Source: Lachnospiraceae bacterium
GTDB lineage: Bacteria > Bacillota > Clostridia > Lachnospirales > Lachnospiraceae
Assembly (NCBI GenBank): GCA_017420605.1
Contig: JAFOIS010000002.1
Location: 1-10,800 of the forward strand
Direction of reading: 5' to 3'
Length of the DNA: 10,800 bases
The notes under the pieces: generated by a model
Told to the model about the DNA's origin: nothing
Seen by the model: the letters and a program-made list of their open reading frames with translations, nothing else
Databases searched by the model: none
Program-made: the position numbers and the translations under genes
In this document: positions 6,816-10,800 of the stretch, in pieces
Numbering within the stretch: position 1 is the stretch's first letter
Layout: the number at the start of each line of letters is the position of its first letter

Positions 6816-6845
6816 TTTACAATACCGGCCGCCGCATATTATAAT
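6816..6845 (+). promoter_or_regulatory. Near-consensus promoter for the PRTase-like/pgeF operon
   Basis: TTTACA (6816-6821), an 18-nt spacer, and a perfect TATAAT (6840-6845). It starts transcription about 50 nt before the start codon at 6903, leaving a short leader. This is the best sigma-A promoter in the window. Confidence 0.8.
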
Positions 6846-6891
6846 TCTTATATCTGAAAGACAATGACCGGCGAAGATCTGCCGATGAACG

Positions 6892-6898
6892 AAGGAGG
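6892..6898 (+). promoter_or_regulatory. Ribosome-binding site deciding the PRTase-like start
   Basis: AAGGAGG lies 4 nt before the ATG at 6903. Earlier in-frame ATGs at 6864 and 6885 have no such site, and starting there would place this motif inside the gene. Confidence 0.7.
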
Positions 6899-6902
6899 AA
6901 CC

Positions 6903-7541
6903 ATGGAGAATTACAGGAAGATCGATTACGCGCACAACAAAGACGTCGTACTCCGTTATATCCCGGGGCATTTTATCACGCCCTCTTCACACGTCAGTGA
7001 TTTCATGGATCTGATCGATATGAAATCCCGGCAGAGAGAAGCGCGTGAGACCGCAAAGGAGATCGCGGAGCAGTATTATGCCACGACCGTCGTCGATACG
7101 ATCCTCTGCCTGGAGAACATGGAGGTGGTCGGCGCCTATCTTGCGGAAGCGCTGACGGAAGCCGGCGTCCTTTCGAAGAACGCGCACAAGACCATTTACG
7201 TCGCCCGGCCGGAATTCAACAGCGCGGGCCAGATCATTTTCCGCCAGAACACGCTGCACATGGTCATGAACAAGAACGTCCTCCTGCTTGCGGCGACGGT
7301 CACGACCGGCAGTTCCCTGGAACACGCGATCAACGGCATCCAGTATTTCGGCGGCAAAGTGATCGGCGTCTCCTCGATCTTCTCCGCCGTCCGCGAAGCC
7401 GGCGGCATGCCTGTTTCCGCGCTTTTCACCGAGAAAGACCTGCCGGAATACGCCAGCTATTCGCCGGCGGAATGCCCGATGTGCAAAGCCCGCGTCCCGG
7501 TGGACGCGATCTGCAACGGATACGGTCTTTCCTCTCTTTGA
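6903..7541 (+). CDS. Orotate phosphoribosyltransferase-like (PRTase-fold) protein
   Basis: A 212-residue protein with the type I phosphoribosyltransferase layout: an N-terminal hood (about 1-60), strands and helices around DTILCLENMEVVGAYLAEAL (65-84), and the characteristic loop VLLLAATVTTGSSLEHAI (126-143) followed by GGKVIGVSSIFSAV (150-163). In active enzymes the loop reads with two acidic residues before the TTG turn (as in VDDVxTTG); here they are A130 and A131, while TTGSS is kept. PRPP/Mg handling may therefore differ from classical PyrE. The C-terminus has a CPMC pair (191-194) and ends DAICNGYGLSSL. Proteins like this are annotated as orotate phosphoribosyltransferase in Lachnospiraceae, but biosynthetic pyrE function is uncertain and there are no other pyr genes nearby. 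The next gene starts 14 nt downstream without a terminator, so the two form an operon, which suggests nucleoside or nucleobase metabolism. Confidence 0.8.
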   Translation: MENYRKIDYAHNKDVVLRYIPGHFITPSSHVSDFMDLIDMKSRQREARETAKEIAEQYYATTVVDTILCLENMEVVGAYLAEALTEAGVLSKNAHKTIYVARPEFNSAGQIIFRQNTLHMVMNKNVLLLAATVTTGSSLEHAINGIQYFGGKVIGVSSIFSAVREAGGMPVSALFTEKDLPEYASYSPAECPMCKARVPVDAICNGYGLSSL

Positions 7542-7555
7542 GGATCATCCGCGGC

Positions 7556-8473
7556 ATGATGGAAAAAAGAAGCAGCGCGGAAGGCTTTACCTACTTTGTT
7601 TTCCCGGAATTTAGCAGGACCGGGATCGTATCCCATCTGTTTTCAACGCGGGTCGGCGGCGTAAGCGCCGGCCCGTTTTCGGCCTGTAATTTCAGCTACA
7701 CCCGCGGGGACCGCAAAGACGCGGTCGATGAAAACTACCGCCGCGCGGTGCGCGCGCTTTTCGAACAGTGCACCTCTTCCGGCGGTTTCCGCGCTCCGGA
7801 CGGCTTCCGTCTTCCGGGCGGCGATGCGGCAGAGGGTGCGCAGCCGGATCCTCTACTTACCCGCATCGTGCTTTCGCAGCAGACCCATACGAAGAATCTC
7901 CGCATCGTGACGGAAGAAGACGCCGGCAAGGGCACAGTCCGGCCGCGGGACTACACCGATATCGACGGCCTGCTCACGAACGTGCCTGGGCTGGTTCTTG
8001 CGACCCAGCATGCCGACTGCACGCCTATCTACCTTGTGGATCCGGTACGTCGGGCGGTCGCGCTCGTGCATTCCGGCTGGAAAGGGACCGTTCTCCGCAT
8101 CGCGGACGAGGCCGTGCGCCTCATGCAGAAGACCTACGGCACGGATCCGGCCGATCTTCTGGCCGGGATCGGTCCGGTGATATCCCGGGACTGCTATGAG
8201 ATCGGTGCGGAGGTCGCCGCGCAGTTCGATGAAGTCTTCGGCAGGGGCCGCTGCGTCCGGGAAGGCTTTTATACGGAAGGCGCACGGGAAGGACATTTCC
8301 AGCTCGACCTTACCAAAACAAATACCGGCATCCTTACGGACGCCGGTGTGCTGCCGGAACACATCTTCTCTTCCGGCCTTTGTACCTATTCCAACCCGGA
8401 TCTTTTCTTCTCCCACCGCTTCCACGGCACAAGCCGCGGCAACAACGCGGCGTTCCTTATGCTGGATCCGTAA
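7556..8473 (+). CDS. pgeF: PgeF/YlmD/YfiH-family purine nucleoside phosphorylase (laccase-domain)
   Basis: A 305-residue member of the family first called multicopper polyphenol oxidase and since shown to act on purine nucleosides (phosphorolysis of adenosine and inosine, adenosine deamination); the E. coli member YfiH edits peptidoglycan precursors. Zinc ligands are present: H111 in QQTHT, C155 in QHADCTP and H172 in VHSGWKGT. Other family marks are TRVGGVSAGPF (31-41), DIDGLLT (135-141), GIGPVIS (204-210) with DCYEIG, and the C-terminal SGLCTYSNPDLFFSHR (273-288). It is longer than usual (240-280), owing to a Gly/Pro-rich stretch at about 71-101 before the QQTH strand. Two adjacent ATGs (7556 and 7559) follow a GAGGA site that overlaps the upstream stop at a somewhat long spacing; a TTG at 7538 is an unlikely alternative. 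The stop faces that of the glycerate kinase gene with 2 nt between. Confidence 0.9.
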   Translation: MMEKRSSAEGFTYFVFPEFSRTGIVSHLFSTRVGGVSAGPFSACNFSYTRGDRKDAVDENYRRAVRALFEQCTSSGGFRAPDGFRLPGGDAAEGAQPDPLLTRIVLSQQTHTKNLRIVTEEDAGKGTVRPRDYTDIDGLLTNVPGLVLATQHADCTPIYLVDPVRRAVALVHSGWKGTVLRIADEAVRLMQKTYGTDPADLLAGIGPVISRDCYEIGAEVAAQFDEVFGRGRCVREGFYTEGAREGHFQLDLTKTNTGILTDAGVLPEHIFSSGLCTYSNPDLFFSHRFHGTSRGNNAAFLMLDP

Positions 8474-8475
8474 CG

Positions 8476-9708
8476 TTATCTCCGGATGAGAAGCACCGAA
8501 AGGTCGTTGACGTTCGTACCGGTCGGTCCGGTCATGATAAGGCCGTCCACCTTCTGCAGCGCGTGATACGCGTCGTTGTCCTGCAGGACGTTGAAGACCT
8601 CGATCCCCTGGGCGCGCAGGCGTTCGTTGGTCGTGCTGTCGGTATAGCCGCCCGCCGCGTCGGTCGGGCCGTCCGTTCCGTCGGAGCCGAAGGAGAAGAC
8701 CGCCGCGCCCGGAATGCCGGCAATGCCCGGCGCCGCCGCGAGCGCAAGTTCCTGGTTCCGTCCGCCCTTGCCGTGTCCGGTAAGGTGTACGACCGTTTCG
8801 CCGCCGGCAATGAACGCGAGGGACTTATCGGTATCTTTATGGAACTGCGCGATATTCGCAAAGAATTCGCCGGCGTCTCTTGCCGTGCAGGAAAGAGAGG
8901 CGGTCAGAGTGGTCGGCGTATAGCCAAGCCCCCGGAGCGCTTCCTCCGCCGCGAGGCAGAGCTGTTTTACAGAACCGGTGATATGCGTCTCGACGTTGCT
9001 TAAGGCCTTCGGCGTCTCGACCGAAAGCAGGGTCTCCATCTGCGGCGTCATCGTAAGGTGATAGCGCGATACGATCGCCTTCGCCTGCTCCATGGTCGAG
9101 GAATCCGGATAAGCGGGTCCGGACGCGATCATGTCGAGCGGGTCGCCGATGATGTCGGAAAGCACGACGGAAAAGACCTTCGCCGGGTAGGCGATCATGG
9201 CGAATTTCCCGCCCTTGACGGCCGAAAAGCGCTTCCGCACGGTATTCATTTCCGTGATCTCGGCGCCGCAGGCCAGCAGCTCGCGCGTCAGCCGGTCCAG
9301 ATCCTCCACGGGGATGAGCGGCTTTTCAAACAGCGCGGAACCGCCGCCCGAAAGAAGGAACAGGACGGTATCGTTTTCGGTAAGATCGGAGACTGCCGCG
9401 ATCGCGGCTTCCGTCGCCTTGTAGGAATTCTCGTCCGGGACCGGATGCCCGGCTTCATAAAGCGCAAGATCGCCGATGGGACCCATGACGTGGTCGTACT
9501 TCGTGATCACGACGCCGCCGTTGATCCGTTCCCCGAGCTCGTCGTAGGCGGCCTTCGCCATTTTCCATGCAGCCTTGCCTGCTGCCACCAGAATAAGCTT
9601 TCCGGAAGCAAATGAAGCTTCGGCGAGCGCTTTCCGGACTGCCGTGTCCGGCTGCGCCGCGTTCAGTGCGGCGGATATAATGGTATCCGCGTCCTGTCGT
9701 AACGTCAT
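8476..9708 (-). CDS. Glycerate 2-kinase, MOFRL family
   Basis: A 410-residue cytoplasmic kinase of the GckA/TtuD (MOFRL) family, which phosphorylates D-glycerate to 2-phosphoglycerate with ATP and so sends glycerate to lower glycolysis. Older annotations call members hydroxypyruvate reductase. The N-terminal domain shows VAAGKAAWKM (41-50), GHPVPDENS (87-95), FLLSGGGSALF (117-127) and SDIIGDPLDMIASGP (184-198). The C-terminal MOFRL domain shows GKGGRNQELALA (313-324), SFGSDGTDGPTDAAGG (339-354) and TGPTGTNVNDL (393-403). Length is typical (400-450). The ATG at 9706-9708 follows AAGGAG at about 8-nt spacing. The gene lies downstream of a GntP permease on the same strand, which fits uptake followed by phosphorylation, but a strong terminator hairpin separates the two, so expression of the kinase may be attenuated. 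Other MOFRL substrates (for example tartronate-semialdehyde products) lead to the same reaction. Confidence 0.93.
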   Translation of the reverse strand: MTLRQDADTIISAALNAAQPDTAVRKALAEASFASGKLILVAAGKAAWKMAKAAYDELGERINGGVVITKYDHVMGPIGDLALYEAGHPVPDENSYKATEAAIAAVSDLTENDTVLFLLSGGGSALFEKPLIPVEDLDRLTRELLACGAEITEMNTVRKRFSAVKGGKFAMIAYPAKVFSVVLSDIIGDPLDMIASGPAYPDSSTMEQAKAIVSRYHLTMTPQMETLLSVETPKALSNVETHITGSVKQLCLAAEEALRGLGYTPTTLTASLSCTARDAGEFFANIAQFHKDTDKSLAFIAGGETVVHLTGHGKGGRNQELALAAAPGIAGIPGAAVFSFGSDGTDGPTDAAGGYTDSTTNERLRAQGIEVFNVLQDNDAYHALQKVDGLIMTGPTGTNVNDLSVLLIRR

Positions 9709-9727
9709 CTTCTCACTCCTTATCCTG

Positions 9728-9759
9728 AAAAAATGCGCCCGCGGCCATGCCGCGGACGC
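9728..9759 (-). terminator. Strong intrinsic terminator between the GntP permease and glycerate kinase genes
   Basis: On the minus strand an 11-bp stem (9749-9759 with 9735-9745, one wobble pair) closes on a 3-nt loop and is followed by ATTTTTT (9734-9728). It begins about 33 nt after the permease stop and its T-tract ends about 20 nt before the kinase start codon, directly before the kinase Shine-Dalgarno. Confidence 0.85.
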
Positions 9760-9774
9760 GTCACCGTTACATTA

Positions 9775-9803
9775 ATTATGCCACATTTCCGGTCAATGTA
9801 CAA
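9775..9803 (-). promoter_or_regulatory. Possible promoter for glycerate kinase at the end of the permease gene
   Basis: TTGTAC (9798-9803), a 17-nt spacer and CATAAT (9775-9780) on the minus strand. The -10 matches five of six bases, the -35 only three. If used, its transcript would still run through the terminator at 9728-9759. Confidence 0.3.
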
Positions 9804-10800
9804 ACAGAGATACGATAAAGATCAGGATGATCATCGTGATGCCCATGGCCGCGGTCATACCGGTCTGGCACTTGTAGGCTTCCTCTGTCTTCATGTCCGA
9901 GAACTGCGCAACGACCCAGAAGTAAGAGTCGTTCGCGTGAGAGGCCACCATGGAACCTGCGCCGATCGCCAGAACGACGAGGACCTTCGCGACCGGGGAG
10001 GTGAACCCCATGCTCTCCATCAGCGGCGCCATCATGCCGGCCGTCGTGATCATGGCGACTGTGGAAGCGCCCATCGCGAGCTTCAGGATGCAGGCGATGA
10101 TGAACGGGATGAATACGCCGATGCCGGTATTGACCAGGCCGCCGACGGAATCGGCGATCGGAAGGCACTTCAGGATCGCACCGAACGCGCCGCCCGCGCC
10201 GGTGATGGCGAGGATCGCGGCTGAATCGGTAACGCCCTTGGTGACCCAGTCCAGCGTGTTCTTCTTCTCAGCCTTCGGGATAAGCGTCAGTGCAAGGAAG
10301 ACGCCGCCAAGAAGAGCGACGATCGGTTTGCCGATGAAGGTGATGACGGTGTAGAAGCCGCCCTGTCCGAACGGATAGGACGGGAAGGACGCGACGGAAG
10401 CGAGCGCGATCAGGATGATCGGCAGCAGGATCGGGGAGAAGCTGTGCAGCGTGCCCGGAAGCTGGCCGTATTTTTCGCGGAGCTCTTCCAGCGTATACTC
10501 GGAGTTCGCCGGGATACTGATCTTCGAAGAGACCTTCTTTGCCCAGATGATCGCGACGATCACACCCGGGATCGAGAAGAGAAGGCCGATGAGGATCGTA
10601 AGGCCGAGGTCGGCGCCCAGCGAACCGGCCATGGCGATCGGGCCCGGGGTCGGCGGAACAAGGCAGTGCGTCGCGTAAAGGCCGCCGGAAAGGGCGGTCG
10701 CCATGACGGCGAGCGACGTATTGGACTGCTCGGCCAGCGCGCGGCTGATCGGGGAAAGGACGACGAAGCCGGAATCGCAGAAGACCGGGATACCGGTGAC
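9793..10800 (-). CDS. GntP-family permease, N-terminus outside the window
   Basis: The last 335 residues of a GntP-family (gluconate:H+ symporter type) inner-membrane transporter. The frame is open to the window edge, so the ATG at 10704 is internal and roughly 100-120 N-terminal residues are missing. Family marks include GIPVFCDSGFVVLSPISRALA at the edge and THCLVPPTPGPIAMAGSLGADLG (about 45-67 of the visible part), followed by many hydrophobic helices and a C-terminal helix ending in SLFVH. Members carry gluconate, other sugar acids, or glycerate. The downstream glycerate kinase gene suggests glycerate or a sugar acid degraded to it, but this is inference from context. The gene stops at 9793-9795 and is followed by a strong terminator. 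Confidence 0.93.
   Translation of the reverse strand, partial: VTGIPVFCDSGFVVLSPISRALAEQSNTSLAVMATALSGGLYATHCLVPPTPGPIAMAGSLGADLGLTILIGLLFSIPGVIVAIIWAKKVSSKISIPANSEYTLEELREKYGQLPGTLHSFSPILLPIILIALASVASFPSYPFGQGGFYTVITFIGKPIVALLGGVFLALTLIPKAEKKNTLDWVTKGVTDSAAILAITGAGGAFGAILKCLPIADSVGGLVNTGIGVFIPFIIACILKLAMGASTVAMITTAGMMAPLMESMGFTSPVAKVLVVLAIGAGSMVASHANDSYFWVVAQFSDMKTEEAYKCQTGMTAAMGITMIILIFIVSLFVH

Noticed and set aside
7556..8473. Annotation as a multicopper polyphenol oxidase/laccase
   Set aside because: The family lacks the multicopper oxidase cupredoxin motifs; its His/Cys/His set binds zinc, and characterised members act on purine nucleosides.
8380..9003. Plus-strand reading frame running from pgeF into the glycerate kinase region
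   Set aside because: Out of frame in pgeF and antisense to the kinase, with Arg/Val-rich composition typical of a shadow frame.
9793..10704. GntP gene starting at the ATG at 10704
   Set aside because: The frame stays open to the window edge and encodes conserved GntP sequence (GIPVFCDSGFVVLSP) upstream of that ATG, so the true start is outside the window.

Overview
The window looks like a chromosomal segment of a fairly GC-rich Bacillota (class Clostridia, most likely a Lachnospiraceae-type gut organism). The evidence is AGGAGG-type ribosome-binding sites in front of nearly every gene, a split (two-subunit) transketolase, a zinc-ribbon membrane protein of the Clostridia type, an FHA-like/ABC ATPase fusion and a MOFRL glycerate kinase beside a GntP permease. 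This placement is an inference from gene content, not a taxonomic assignment. Coding density is high. I see no rRNA or tRNA genes, insertion sequence, phage gene or CRISPR array.

Layout. Minus strand, 1-1901: the first codons of a probable medium-chain dehydrogenase at the left edge, preceded in transcription order by the C-terminal and N-terminal transketolase subunits, driven by a good sigma-A-type promoter at 1938-1967. Minus strand, 2080-2868: a single-gene nagB (glucosamine-6-phosphate deaminase) closed by an intrinsic terminator at 1996-2024. A 253-bp divergent intergenic region separates nagB from the plus-strand genes. Plus strand, 3122-6767: a three-gene operon with ATGA stop/start overlaps, encoding a zinc-ribbon membrane-anchored protein, an FHA-like/ABC ATPase and an ABC-2/ABCG-type permease. 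Plus strand, 6903-8473: a phosphoribosyltransferase-like protein with a degenerate PRPP loop, then a PgeF/YlmD-type purine nucleoside phosphorylase, under a near-consensus promoter. Minus strand, 8476-10800: a GntP permease (running off the right edge) followed by a MOFRL glycerate 2-kinase, with a strong terminator hairpin between them.

Functional reading. The outer parts are carbon metabolism: split transketolase for pentose or unusual-sugar interconversion, NagB for amino-sugar entry into glycolysis, and GntP plus glycerate kinase for probable uptake and phosphorylation of glycerate or a related sugar acid. The PRTase-like/PgeF pair suggests nucleotide or nucleoside salvage.

The least explained part is the zinc-ribbon/FHA-ABC/permease cassette. 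It looks like a complete small export or signalling machine whose substrate cannot be read from sequence. The most checkable regulatory oddity is the terminator that any transcript coming from gntP or its 3' end must pass to reach the glycerate kinase gene.
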